A DNA stretch of 64,000 nt from Nostoc sp. FACHB-892 (GCF_014698795.1 NZ_JACJTR010000003.1:310001-374000), one strand, 5' to 3'. Positions 8,619-17,212 are shown, counted from the first letter of the stretch. The notes: generated by a model from the sequence alone, not told the origin. Made by a program: numbers and translations.

Positions 8619-9263
8619 ATGCAGTTAAGACCGAATCAGCGCCTGAAATTAGACGACACAGACGATAAACTGTTTTATGCTTATCCCCGCTTCGTCACTC
8701 ATGTAGATGAAGGATTTATTCAACAGCTAACGGATTTATATCGCGATCGCCTGAAACCCAACACCCGCATTTTTGATATGATGAGCAGCTGGGTGTCTCA
8801 TCTACCAGAAGAGATGCAGTTTAACCATGTGGAAGGACATGGACTCAATAGTGAGGAATTAGCACGAAATCCCCGCTTAAATCATTACTTTGTGCAAAAT
8901 CTTAACGAAAATCCCCAGCTACCTTTACCAGATGAAGATTTTGATGCTGTTCTCAATTGCGTATCTGTGCAGTACGTGCAATATCCAGAAGCAGTATTTT
9001 CCGAAATTTACCGCATTCTAAAACCCGGTGGTGTCGCAATTATCAGCTTTTCTAACCGGATGTTTTTTGAAAAGGCAATTCAAGCTTGGCGGGAGGCTTC
9101 AGAAGCACAGCGAGTGGAATTAGTCAAAGCTTACTTCGCCTCAGTTTCAGGATTTACAACCGCAGAAGTTATAGTTCATAAGTCAACATTACCGAATTTA
9201 TTACAGTGGTTGGGTGCAGCTGGAGGAGATCCGTTTTATGCCGTTATAGCTTACCGCAGTTAA
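8619..9263 (+). CDS. Class I SAM-dependent methyltransferase
   Basis: The 214-residue protein has a Rossmann methyltransferase core. Motif I is weak (NTRIFDMMSSWVSHLP), the acidic motif II area is VEGHGLNSEELARNP, motif IV is DEDFDAVLNCVSVQY, and the post-motif is EIYRILKPGGVAIISFSNR. This is the methyltransferase 11 pattern. The normal Gly-rich loop of motif I is replaced by MMSSW, as in a group of plant and cyanobacterial homologues. The acceptor is unknown. The stop codon overlaps the terminal inverted repeat of the element at 9263-9507. Confidence 0.78.
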   Translation: MQLRPNQRLKLDDTDDKLFYAYPRFVTHVDEGFIQQLTDLYRDRLKPNTRIFDMMSSWVSHLPEEMQFNHVEGHGLNSEELARNPRLNHYFVQNLNENPQLPLPDEDFDAVLNCVSVQYVQYPEAVFSEIYRILKPGGVAIISFSNRMFFEKAIQAWREASEAQRVELVKAYFASVSGFTTAEVIVHKSTLPNLLQWLGAAGGDPFYAVIAYRS

Positions 9264-9507
9264 TATCATGTTCGCTTGATTACTTATTAAACCTGAAGAA
9301 CCCCACCCCGCCAAAGCTACGCTTCGTCTCCCCTCCCCGCAAGCGAGGAGGGGATTAAGGGAAGCTAGTGCGGTCTTCTCTACGAGACGCTGCGCGATAG
9401 CGCCAGCGTTAGCGACGGAGGAGCGTCTGGGGTCTCCCCAAGTGGAGCGTCTGGCGTGTGGGGTGCAATGACTGTGGAAATCATAACTAATTATGGGAAC
9501 ATGATAT
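9263..9507. mobile_element. MITE-like element with perfect 11-bp terminal inverted repeats
   Basis: ATATCATGTTC at 9263-9273 is the exact reverse complement of GAACATGATAT at 9497-9507, giving a 245-bp non-coding element. The interior holds smaller repeats (CCCCACCCCGCCAAAGCTAC, and a palindrome-rich stretch at about 9370-9440). A related copy that has taken further insertions lies at 24047-24438. The element begins at the methyltransferase stop codon and accounts for most of the gap 9264-9617. Confidence 0.7.
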
Positions 9508-9623
9508 AAGTCAAATATTTATTAGTACAACTTGGCGTAAATCCAGCTACCATCTCAAAGACAAGGGGCAAAATCCCCTTGTTTAAAAAACCTTTGTTAT
9601 TTTTATATACATAATTTGTGTCA

Positions 9624-10079
9624 ATGAATTATTGGCTAATGAAATCAGAGCCAGAAGCTTATAGCATTGCTGACCTTCAAAAGCAAAGCGAGACTATCTG
9701 GGACGGTGTTCGCAATTATCAAGCTCGCAACTTTTTGCGCCAAATGGATGAAGGAGACTTAGCTTTTTTCTACCACTCCAACACTAATTCTCCCAATATT
9801 GCTGGGTTAATGCGTGTGGTGAAAAAAGATATTGCTGACCCAACACAGTTTGAGCCAGGAAGTAAATACTACGACCCGAAATCAAGTTCCATATCTCCTC
9901 GGTGGCAAACAGTTGTAGTAGAATTTGTTGAGACTTTTTCTAACCCCATATCGCTATCAATACTCAAAGAGAAGTTTAGCGCCGAAGAGTTAATGTTGGT
10001 GAGACAAGGAAATAGATTGTCGGTGATGCCTGTCCCTGAAGCAGTAGCTTTGAAGATTCTGGCGATGAAAATTTCTTAG
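9624..10079 (+). CDS. EVE domain protein
   Basis: The product, 151 residues from the ATG at 9624, is a single EVE domain (PUA/YTH-like fold), with the hallmark start NYWLMKSEPEAYSI, then TIWDGVRNYQARNFLR and GDLAFFYHSN. EVE proteins bind modified bases in DNA or RNA; bacterial ones are often linked to modified-base restriction or to tRNA modification. A GTG at 9618 would add two residues, but the ATG matches the usual family start. It is not next to a nuclease gene here, so a housekeeping role is more likely than defence. Confidence 0.88.
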   Translation: MNYWLMKSEPEAYSIADLQKQSETIWDGVRNYQARNFLRQMDEGDLAFFYHSNTNSPNIAGLMRVVKKDIADPTQFEPGSKYYDPKSSSISPRWQTVVVEFVETFSNPISLSILKEKFSAEELMLVRQGNRLSVMPVPEAVALKILAMKIS

Positions 10080-10138
10080 TTGAAAATTCCCCCACCCTAC
10101 GCGGGTAGCCAAAGCTAAGATGGCTGCCAATGTATGTT

Positions 10139-11539
10139 TTACAATCCCATAACCGTGCGATAATGAGCCTCAATTTGTGCCACAGTTTGAGACTTGCGCT
10201 TTGTCTCCCATTGACTGCGGTTAAATAATTCTTGTCGCAATTCATCAACATTAATTGTTGTCACTTTGCCATCAGTAATAATTTGCTTGCCATTCACCCA
10301 AGCACTATCAACAACATTGCTAGGACGACCTAAAACTAACAAACCAATGGGGTCTGTACGGGGGAGTAATGATAAGTTAGTGAGGTCATAAAGTACCAAA
10401 TCTGCTTGTTTACCCACAGTTAAAGAACCAAGTTTATCTGCTAAATTAAATCCTTTTGCACCGCCTAAAGATGCCATTTCTACAGCTTGTCGGGGTGTAA
10501 TCCAGTGTTGATAATCTGAGTCTGTAACATTATGTAAAATCGAACCCATTTTGATGGCTTCTAGCAAATCTTGAGAGTCATTACTCGAAGCACCATCGCA
10601 ACCAAAAGTTACATTTACTCCAGCTTGGCGATATTTTAGAATTGGGGCGATACCACTGCCTAAACGCAGATTACTTAAGGGATTATGGACGACTGTAGAT
10701 TGAGTTTCGGCGAGGATGGCGATATCAGCATCATTTAACCAAACGCAATGGGCAAGTGTTGTACGATCGCTCAAATATCCAATTCTTTTCAAATGCTCCA
10801 CAGCAGTACAACCGTACTTTTGTTGAGCGAGTTTTTCCTGTGCCTTAGTTTCGAGTAAATGGGAGTGACGACAAAGATTATAGCGATCGCTTAACTCAGC
10901 ACACCCCTGAAATAAAGCATCAGTACACAATTGTATCCCTGTTGGTGCAACTAAAATATTCACACCCTCATCTGGGCGATGAAATTGTCTTACCGCCTCT
11001 TCGATGATTTCCAATGTTGCCGTAGTTGAGCGAAAATAAGGTTCATGATTTTGGGCTGATTCTCCGGATGGGATACCTGCTGTGAGGGATTCATCTTGAA
11101 TTAAGGGGGCGATAAAGGCGCGAATTCCAACTTCTCTGTAAGCGCGAGTTGCAATGGCGATCGTTTCTAACTCAAGTCCGGGGATTAACACCAGATGATC
11201 TACCACACTAGTCCCGCCGGAAAGTAAGGTTTCCACCGCAGTACCCAAAGCGCTGAGATAAACCTGTTCGGGATCGAGGGGGGCAAAATCATACAGTTCC
11301 GCCAACCATAATTCTAAAGGCAAAACTGACATGATCCCGCGTTGCCACATCTCTGATGAGTGGGTGTGGGCGTTGAAAAAGCCAGGTAGCAGCAGCTTAT
11401 TTTTGCCATCTATAGGTGTGCCAATTACCTGTAAATTGGGGGCAATGGCAGCGATCGCACCATTTACAATCTGTACATCTACCTTTGCATAATCATCACT
11501 GGCGGCAATTAAAACATTTTGAATAGTGAAATTTACCAT
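10139..11539 (-). CDS. Metal-dependent amidohydrolase / deaminase (TRZ/ATZ-like)
   Basis: The 466-residue protein belongs to the amidohydrolase superfamily. The first metal pair is in NAHTHSSEMW. A further His lies in CRHSHLLETKAQE, another in LAHCVWLND, and the catalytic Asp in FGCDGASSNDSQDLLEAI. These are the ligands expected of mononuclear deaminases acting on N-heterocycles, such as guanine, adenosine analogues or triazines. The C-terminal VGKQADLVLYDL is the usual return to the small beta domain. It is divergent, across an 81-base gap, from a cysteine hydrolase that may act on its product. The exact substrate is unknown. Confidence 0.8.
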   Translation of the reverse strand: MVNFTIQNVLIAASDDYAKVDVQIVNGAIAAIAPNLQVIGTPIDGKNKLLLPGFFNAHTHSSEMWQRGIMSVLPLELWLAELYDFAPLDPEQVYLSALGTAVETLLSGGTSVVDHLVLIPGLELETIAIATRAYREVGIRAFIAPLIQDESLTAGIPSGESAQNHEPYFRSTTATLEIIEEAVRQFHRPDEGVNILVAPTGIQLCTDALFQGCAELSDRYNLCRHSHLLETKAQEKLAQQKYGCTAVEHLKRIGYLSDRTTLAHCVWLNDADIAILAETQSTVVHNPLSNLRLGSGIAPILKYRQAGVNVTFGCDGASSNDSQDLLEAIKMGSILHNVTDSDYQHWITPRQAVEMASLGGAKGFNLADKLGSLTVGKQADLVLYDLTNLSLLPRTDPIGLLVLGRPSNVVDSAWVNGKQIITDGKVTTINVDELRQELFNRSQWETKRKSQTVAQIEAHYRTVMGL

Positions 11540-11620
11540 ATTTAACCTTGATTAAGTAATTGTACTTTCAACCGAATTTCAAGTTACAAAATAGAAAATG
11601 GCATTGGGTATTGCAATTTT

Positions 11621-12400
11621 ATGAATTTGCCTTTTCGGACATTGGGAGTTCCACCAAATGCGTGGACAGTGAATGATGCGATCGCAGATATCACTCGTCC
11701 TCAAAAGACCCCACAAAGCGTTATTTTATCAACAGAAACTAAAACCCTGCGTCTAGACTTGGCAAAAGCTGCTATCCTCGTCATTGATATGCAAAACGAC
11801 TTCTGTCACCCTGACGGCTGGTTGGCGCATATCGGCGTGGACGTAACTCCGGCACGTCAGCCTATTGAACCTTTAAACAACTTACTTCCAGAACTGCGTG
11901 AGGCTGGTGTTCCAGTCATTTGGGTAAATTGGGGGAATCGCCCCGACTTGCTCAATATTAGTGCTAGTTCGCGTCATGTCTATGACCCCACAGGGGCAGG
12001 TGTAGGATTGGGAGATCCACTGCCAAGCAATGGTGCTAGAGTACTCATGGCAGGTAGTTGGGCAGCAGCAATAGTAGACGAACTAGAACAGATTCCCGAA
12101 GATATTTATGTGGACAAATACCGCATGAGTGGCTTCTGGGATACACCATTAGATAGTATCTTGCGGAATCTAGGAAGGACTACATTATTTTTTGCTGGTG
12201 TTAATGCTGATCAATGTGTGCTAGCTACATTATGTGATGCCAACTTCTTAGGATATGACTGTGTGTTAGTTAAAGATTGTAGCGCTACCACTTCTCCTGA
12301 ATATTGTTGGCTGGCGACATTGTACAATGTCAAACAATGCTTCGGTTTTGTCACTGACTCGCAAAGGCTTTTAACAGCGCTGCAAAAGGGTGAGGAGTAA
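11621..12400 (+). CDS. Isochorismatase-fold cysteine hydrolase
   Basis: The 259-residue protein shows the Asp-Lys-Cys triad of this family: Asp in AAILVIDMQNDF, Lys in VDKYRMSGFW, and Cys in GVNADQCVLATL. With this triad it should hydrolyse an amide or ureide (RutB, biuret hydrolase and N-carbamoyl hydrolases are relatives), not a vinyl ether. The N-terminal extension (1-40) is longer than usual. It is divergent from the amidohydrolase and followed by a cupin on the same strand. Together these suggest stepwise breakdown of a nitrogen heterocycle, but that is inference. Confidence 0.8.
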   Translation: MNLPFRTLGVPPNAWTVNDAIADITRPQKTPQSVILSTETKTLRLDLAKAAILVIDMQNDFCHPDGWLAHIGVDVTPARQPIEPLNNLLPELREAGVPVIWVNWGNRPDLLNISASSRHVYDPTGAGVGLGDPLPSNGARVLMAGSWAAAIVDELEQIPEDIYVDKYRMSGFWDTPLDSILRNLGRTTLFFAGVNADQCVLATLCDANFLGYDCVLVKDCSATTSPEYCWLATLYNVKQCFGFVTDSQRLLTALQKGEE

Positions 12401-12446
12401 TTCTATTTTAGATCTTAGATTGATTCCATGCATAAATAATCTTTCT

Positions 12447-12470
12447 TCCCTACGGGACGCTACGCGAACG
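12447..12470. repeat. Dispersed repeat identical to 56268-56291
   Basis: The 24 bases starting TCCCTACGGGACGCTACGCG recur exactly at 56268-56291. It belongs to the family of GC-rich small dispersed repeats seen elsewhere here, including inside genes. Confidence 0.7.
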
Positions 12471-12533
12471 CTCAAGAACTTTAGATTTTAGATTTGTTCT
12501 CGCGTTCACATTCGTTTAATCTCAGACTTGGTT

Positions 12534-12576
12534 AAATTTTGGATTTTGAATTATTCAATCCCAAAATCCAAAATTT
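12534..12576. repeat. 15-bp perfect inverted repeat
   Basis: AAATTTTGGATTTTG (12534-12548) pairs perfectly with CAAAATCCAAAATTT (12562-12576) across a 13-base loop. It lies between the cysteine hydrolase and the cupin gene. It may form a hairpin in the transcript; this AT-rich hairpin type is common between genes in Nostoc. Confidence 0.5.
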
Positions 12577-12679
12577 AAAATCTAAAATTGAATGAAAAGA
12601 TACAACTAACAACTCAATATTCATAACTCGGATTTTAGGAATTTTCATACCCATCTAGAATTTCAGAGGGGATAAACAA

Positions 12680-13135
12680 ATGTACGCTACTCGTTGTGTA
12701 ATTCCGGTGATCAAATCTCCCAAAGATTACCAAGTATATCGCATCAGTCCCAACGACTCTAATCGATTAGCAATTATCTTCGATTCGACAAATGCTAATA
12801 CTTCCTTGACTTGCTGTATTGAGATTTTTGATATTGGTGGACAAACACCGCCAAATCGCCATCAGTGGGCAGTGGAAATGTTTTTTGTCCTCAAAGGGGA
12901 AGCGATCGCTATGTGTGACGGCAAAAGCGCCGCAATCAAAGCTGGAGATAGTTTATTAGTACCTCCTACTGGGACTCATTTGATTAAAAATACTGGTTCT
13001 ACTCGCTTGTACACGTTGACTGTGATGGTTCCCAATGAAGACTTTTCGGAATTGATTCGCAGTGGGATTCCAACGGAGTTAGATGAAGAAGATATGGCAG
13101 TATTGGGGAGATTTAATGCTTTAATGCCCTGTTAA
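12680..13135 (+). CDS. Cupin domain protein
   Basis: The 151-residue protein is a single cupin barrel. Motif 1 is seen in GGQTPPNRHQWAVEMFFVLKGE and motif 2 in PPTGTHLIKNTGSTRLYTLT, giving His and Glu residues that could bind a metal. An AGAGGGGAT stretch lies just ahead of the ATG at 12680 and supports the start. It follows the cysteine hydrolase after 279 bases on the same strand. It could be an enzyme (isomerase or dioxygenase) in the same pathway or a ligand-binding protein; the sequence does not decide. Confidence 0.78.
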   Translation: MYATRCVIPVIKSPKDYQVYRISPNDSNRLAIIFDSTNANTSLTCCIEIFDIGGQTPPNRHQWAVEMFFVLKGEAIAMCDGKSAAIKAGDSLLVPPTGTHLIKNTGSTRLYTLTVMVPNEDFSELIRSGIPTELDEEDMAVLGRFNALMPC

Positions 13136-13243
13136 AATAATTCGTAATACAGTAGTTTTCTGTTATATGAAGTCCAAAGCGATGCACTTGGAAGCAGAAG
13201 GCATTTATTGCTGGAGGTAAGAGGTAGAATCTCTTTGTATCTT

Positions 13244-13335
13244 AGGACTTACGCAAGACATCTCTGAAACTCTTATTTCTCCGTGTCCTCTGCGTCCTCT
13301 GTGGTTCGATTATCGGTTACCTTTGCGTAAGTCCT
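13244..13335. mobile_element. 92-bp MITE-like element with 13-bp terminal inverted repeats
   Basis: AGGACTTACGCAA (13244-13256) and TTGCGTAAGTCCT (13323-13335) are perfect inverted repeats. GTATCT stands directly outside both ends (13237-13242 and 13336-13341), which looks like a target duplication. There is no coding sequence inside. The remainder of 13136-13696 shows no gene. Confidence 0.65.
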
Positions 13336-13696
13336 GTATCTGATTTTTAGTCCTGCATTTTGTACCTCACCTACTTGCAAACTGCTGTATTATTCATGTA
13401 TACATTTAGTTATACTGACCACAGTCATTACAACCCACTCCCAATACTGCTCGGTTAAGAAATTTATCTGTTGATGCAAGCAGTTATTGAGCAGGAAGGT
13501 TAAACTATTGTACGATTGGCTTGTTGATGAAGTTAGCGATCGCTATAAAACTAAATAGGTAAATTTAGAGCTTTTTTGAGAAATTGCCTGCTTCTATATT
13601 CAGTAGTTGTTTCAACAGTTTAATTCGCTGAGATATATTAGTAATTTCGTAATATAACGGTTTCAATATGATGTTTTAGTAGCAATAATCTAGAAG

Positions 13697-14155
13697 ATGA
13701 CCCAGTACAGCAACCTAGAACTTAAAGAAGCTTCGAGCCAAGATAGTGACCTGCTACTTGAGTTAATGTCAGGCTTCAATCAAGAAGAAAACATCAATTT
13801 TGATACAGAAGTTTATCGAGAGCGAATACATATTGCATTTGATTCCCCTCAACTCGTGAAGCTTTGGATGATTGTTGCAAACTCATGTGCTGTCGGCTAT
13901 GCGGTTTTGACTTTTAGTTTCAGTTTTGAGTTTGGTGGAATTTTAGCGACAATTGATGAAATCTACATTGTTCCTGAAAAACGTGGCAAAGGTTTGGGAG
14001 CATCAGTTTTACAGCTTTTAGCGCAAGAAGCAATAATTTGTGGAGCAACAACCCTAAGTGGTGATATCTCTGATGAAAAGCCCTGGCTCTTTACTTTTTA
14101 TAAGCGTGCTGGCTTTGAGTGCTATCCGTATCGTCCTTATTACAAACATTTATGA
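13697..14155 (+). CDS. GNAT-family N-acetyltransferase
   Basis: The 152-residue protein has the GNAT acetyl-CoA motif A: IDEIYIVPEKRGKGLGASVL, with the R/Q-x-x-G-x-G/A loop as RGKGLG. Motif B follows as FTFYKRAGFECYPY. The length is normal for a single-domain acetyltransferase, and the ATG at 13697 gives a complete N-terminal beta strand. The acceptor is unknown and there is no operon partner. Confidence 0.82.
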   Translation: MTQYSNLELKEASSQDSDLLLELMSGFNQEENINFDTEVYRERIHIAFDSPQLVKLWMIVANSCAVGYAVLTFSFSFEFGGILATIDEIYIVPEKRGKGLGASVLQLLAQEAIICGATTLSGDISDEKPWLFTFYKRAGFECYPYRPYYKHL

Positions 14156-14269
14156 TGGCAAATAGGAGGCGGCATAACAACCCAGTTGGAGCAGCCTCGC
14201 GGGAGATTTTGGTTGTGTTACAAAAAATAAATTATCCCAGTTTGAAAAAAGAATACGACAGATGGGTAG

Positions 14270-14290
14270 GGGCACAACATTGTTGTGCCC
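14270..14290. repeat. Palindromic dispersed repeat (10-1-10)
   Basis: GGGCACAACA and TGTTGTGCCC surround one central T and are flanked by GTA and TTAC. It is the second copy of the element at 4558-4578, with both arms changed so that pairing is kept. Confidence 0.7.
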
Positions 14291-14434
14291 TTACAAATAA
14301 TTGATGTGTCGCAAACATTATTTGAATTGGTATTATCGCAAATTATTTCTAGATTTGTAGGAGTGTAAGACCTTGTGCCTCTACGTACTAATTGCAGCCG
14401 CTTTTTCGACACAAAGTTAATATTACGGACAGGT

Positions 14435-15532
14435 TTAATTACTATCTTTGGAAATAATTTGTTTAACAACAGTAAGAAATCGTTCCATATCAACCTGAGT
14501 AATAGCTCCCATTGTTGATACTCTAAAAATAGATTGGGCTAAATTTCCTTGTCCAGAATAAATGACATAATCTTGTGCTTTGAGTTGGTCGTGAAACTCC
14601 TCATAGCTGAAACCGTCTGGCAAGTAGTAGGCATTTAAGACAACGGATGAACTGCCAAGAGAAAGTAGGGGTTTAATTCCCATTGAAGCTAATCCGTCTC
14701 TAACTAAGCTGGCAAGTTGGTTGTAATGGCTGTGTCTGGCACCCCAACCCCCTGCTTCTGCCATTTCTTGCAAAGCTTCTGTTAAAGCATAAAATGTCTG
14801 TATTGATTGGGTAAAAGGTGTGCCGCCTCGGTCTTGCTGCTGGCAATAAGTTGCTAAATCTAAATATAAAGTGCGGGGAATTGTGTCTACTGATGGCAGT
14901 GCATCCCGTTGCAGGATGACAAAGGACACTCCGGGCACACCATGCAGACATTTATTGGCTGTCGCAGCGCAAGCGGTGATTCCCCAATCTGCAAAATTTA
15001 GTTCTTCAGCACCAAAGCTGCTGACTGCATCTACTAATAGTTTGATTCGGCGTTTTTGGCATATTAGCGCAAGTTCCGCTAAGTTATTTAGCCGACCGGT
15101 AGTAGTTTCGTGATGGACGACAGCAAGATGGGTGATGTCGGCGTTTTCATCTAAAAGTTTGACTAAAGCGTTGATATCGATTTCGGCATCCCAAGGATGG
15201 GAAAGTGTGATGTAATCAATGCCGTGGATTTTGGCGATTTTGGATAGTCGTTCGCCATATACACCGTTTTCAATTACCAGTAATTTCCCATTTGTGGGTA
15301 CTAAACTGCTAATCATCGCTTCCATCGCGGCGGTTCCAGAACCGGTGAGGAGAACTGCTGCCCAGCTGCTTCCAAGACCATAAACTTGAAGTAGCTGTTC
15401 GCGGATTCTGGTTTGAAGTTGAGAAAATTCCACTTCACGATGACACAAATCAGGACGCAATAAAGCATTTCTGACGCGATCGCTCAAATTTACAGGCCCG
15501 GGATTTAGTAAAATCATTTTGTCATTTGTCAT
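14435..15532 (-). CDS. phnW: 2-aminoethylphosphonate:pyruvate aminotransferase-type class V aminotransferase
   Basis: The 365-residue PLP enzyme begins (from Met6) MILLNPGPVNLSDRVRNAL, the usual start of AEP and serine/alanine-glyoxylate transaminases. The Schiff-base Lys is in ATANKCLHGVPG, and the Asp binding the PLP ring nitrogen in LLVDAVSSFGAEE. It lies last in the phosphonate cluster, directly after phosphonopyruvate decarboxylase. There it would run in the direction phosphonoacetaldehyde to 2-aminoethylphosphonate. Translation may start at 15532 or at the in-frame ATG at 15517; the second agrees better with homologues. On sequence alone a related transaminase is possible, but the context strongly favours AEP. 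Confidence 0.85.
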   Translation of the reverse strand: MTNDKMILLNPGPVNLSDRVRNALLRPDLCHREVEFSQLQTRIREQLLQVYGLGSSWAAVLLTGSGTAAMEAMISSLVPTNGKLLVIENGVYGERLSKIAKIHGIDYITLSHPWDAEIDINALVKLLDENADITHLAVVHHETTTGRLNNLAELALICQKRRIKLLVDAVSSFGAEELNFADWGITACAATANKCLHGVPGVSFVILQRDALPSVDTIPRTLYLDLATYCQQQDRGGTPFTQSIQTFYALTEALQEMAEAGGWGARHSHYNQLASLVRDGLASMGIKPLLSLGSSSVVLNAYYLPDGFSYEEFHDQLKAQDYVIYSGQGNLAQSIFRVSTMGAITQVDMERFLTVVKQIISKDSN

Positions 15533-15571
15533 TAAGCATTAATAAATTAAGAGTTTGTACTTTGAATTCAT

Positions 15572-15630
15572 TAATTACGAATTACGTAGCTTGCTTCTCG
15601 CCCTTGGCGAGTATTACGAATTACGAATTA
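15572..15630. repeat. Dispersed repeat with internal hairpin, overlapping the end of ppd
   Basis: The stretch with TTAATTACGAATTACG, GTAGCTTGCTTCTCGCCC and TTGGCGAGTATTACG recurs, inverted and nearly identical, at 26891-26944. CTCGCC/GGCGAG forms its central hairpin. Its right edge supplies the last codons and the TAA of ppd (stop at 15621-15623). Confidence 0.65.
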
Positions 15631-16781
15631 CCAATGTGTTTCATAAAGCGTTGCAAAACTGCTTCCGGCGTAAGGTTGGGTCGGGGTAGGTTTTCTAAGG
15701 TTCCGGGACGAATTTTCAGATGAGCGAATTTAGGTCTAGTGTTAGCATCTACGGTAAATAAGGCATCTAAAAGGGCGGGATCATCTCCAGCTAATGTGAC
15801 ACCATAACCGCACGCTTCGGCAATTTTGGCAAAGGAGATACCCGCAGAAACGGTGGCTTGTGCGCCTGTGGAATCGTGGACTTCATTATCTAAAAGAATA
15901 TGAGTTAAGTTAGCGCCGCCATAAGTGCCAATGGTTGCAAAATTACCCATTCGCATCAGTGCTGCACCATCGCCATCAATTACTACTACCTTGAGGTCTG
16001 GACGTGCTAAAGATAGTCCCAATCCCATTGAGGAAGCGCAGCCCATTGACCCAACCATGTAAAGATGATTGGCGCTGTCTTTACTAGCGAAGAGTTCGCG
16101 TCCCGTGTATCCGGTGGTGGCAATTACTAGAGTGTTTTTTGGCTCGGTAAATTCCACAATCCGAGCTAATGCTTCGCTGCGAGAAATGCGTTGTTCTTTG
16201 TTATCCCGAAAAAAGCCTTGCTGAATATGAGCGCTAGCACTATTTTCCCGTTCGGGGATAGAAGAACGGGTGAGCGCATGGGGGGCAATTGTTCCTTTAC
16301 GCATAATTAGAGCATAAGGACGGCGCTCTTGTTCCATGTAGGCTATGGCTCTTTGCAAAACGGGTTCTATTTCTGCTGCGTCTGTGGGAAAAAATTCCCA
16401 AGGTACAGTCATGGTTTCCAACAATTTATCTGTGATTTGCCCCATTAATTCATGCTGTGGTTCATCTTGCAAGTTGCTATCGCCTCGCAAGGTACAAATC
16501 AGCAGCAGTGGAATCCGAAAGATATAAGTGAGCGACGTTAACGGGTTAATTGCATTCCCTAAACCAGAGTTTTGCATCATCACTACAGCTGGTTTTCCAG
16601 CAATTGCTGCTCCAGATGCGATCGCTACAGCATCTCCCTCATTGGCTGCGGAGATATATCTAAGTTGAACGTTATTGATAACGTAGTTAATAAAAGGTGT
16701 GAGAAAAGAACAGGGTACGCCAGTGTACCACTCAAAGCCAAGATTACGCGCAGCTTCTACAAATTCCTCTGCCTGAATCAT
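15621..16781 (-). CDS. ppd: Phosphonopyruvate decarboxylase
   Basis: The 386-residue thiamine-diphosphate enzyme decarboxylates phosphonopyruvate to phosphonoacetaldehyde. This irreversible step pulls the unfavourable PEP mutase reaction forward. The N-terminal pyrimidine-binding half contains the Glu in SAANEGDAVAIASGAAIAG. The C-terminal half carries the TPP/Mg motif from GDGAALMRMGNFATIG to ILLDNEVHDSTG. The start MIQAEEFVEAARNLGFEWYT is typical of Ppd. It lies between pepM (upstream, across the 21-bp tandem repeat) and the AEP transaminase (88 bases downstream). Confidence 0.9.
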   Translation of the reverse strand: MIQAEEFVEAARNLGFEWYTGVPCSFLTPFINYVINNVQLRYISAANEGDAVAIASGAAIAGKPAVVMMQNSGLGNAINPLTSLTYIFRIPLLLICTLRGDSNLQDEPQHELMGQITDKLLETMTVPWEFFPTDAAEIEPVLQRAIAYMEQERRPYALIMRKGTIAPHALTRSSIPERENSASAHIQQGFFRDNKEQRISRSEALARIVEFTEPKNTLVIATTGYTGRELFASKDSANHLYMVGSMGCASSMGLGLSLARPDLKVVVIDGDGAALMRMGNFATIGTYGGANLTHILLDNEVHDSTGAQATVSAGISFAKIAEACGYGVTLAGDDPALLDALFTVDANTRPKFAHLKIRPGTLENLPRPNLTPEAVLQRFMKHIGNS

Positions 16782-16812
16782 AATTAAAAATTTACAGTAA
16801 TTTTTGAGATAG

Positions 16813-16832
16813 AGACGCGATTAATCGCGTCT
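16813..16832. repeat. Perfect 20-bp palindrome
   Basis: AGACGCGATT and AATCGCGTCT abut to form a perfect palindrome just upstream of ppd on the minus strand. It belongs to a common cyanobacterial dispersed hairpin type (GAGACGCGATTAATCGCGTC) and may shape the transcript between pepM and ppd. Confidence 0.6.
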
Positions 16833-16886
16833 GTACTGGGGGATTGAGAAAGAGGCAAGGGAGCAGGGGGCAGGGGAAATATTACT

Positions 16887-17180
16887 ACTTCAACCTCTGA
16901 ACTCGGAACTTCGACCTCTGAACTCGGAACTTCAGCTTCAGAACTCAGAACTTCGACCTTTGAACTCAAAACTTCGACCTCTGAACTCAGAACTTCGACC
17001 TCTGAACTCAGAACTTCAACCTCTGAACTCGGAACTTCAACCTCTGAACTCGGAACTTCAGCTTCAGAACTCGGAAGTTCAGCTTCAGAACTCAAAACTT
17101 CAGCTTCAGAACTCGGAACTTCAGCTTCAGAACTCAAAACTTCAGCCTCTGAACTCGGAATCTCAGCCTCTGAACTCAAA
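16887..17180. repeat. 21-bp tandem repeat array, 14 full units
   Basis: Fourteen full units of exactly 21 bases, with a partial fifteenth to about 17200, follow the pattern ACTTC(A/G)(A/G)C(C/T)T(C/T) then (T/A)GAACTC(G/A)(G/A)A. Two subtypes alternate, one with CCTCTGAA and one with CTTCAGAA. As 21 is a multiple of three and the unit lacks stops in some frames, both strands show open frames of 7-residue repeats. Neither has a convincing start codon or a known fold. It fills the 431-base gap between pepM and ppd. Confidence 0.85.
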
Positions 17181-17212
17181 ACTTCAACCTTACAATTCCA
17201 ATGCCCAATCCC

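Noticed and set aside
9624..10079. EVE protein as part of a modified-base defence system
   Set aside because: No McrB, HNH or other nuclease gene is adjacent, so only the domain itself can be called.
16784..17179. 131-codon minus-strand frame (and a 99-codon plus-strand frame at 16960-17259) through the 21-bp repeats
   Set aside because: Both strands are open only because the 21-base unit lacks stops. The starts are poor (TTG on the minus strand) and the products are simple 7-residue repeats.
16887..17180. CRISPR array
   Set aside because: The units are contiguous, with no unique spacers, and no cas genes are near.
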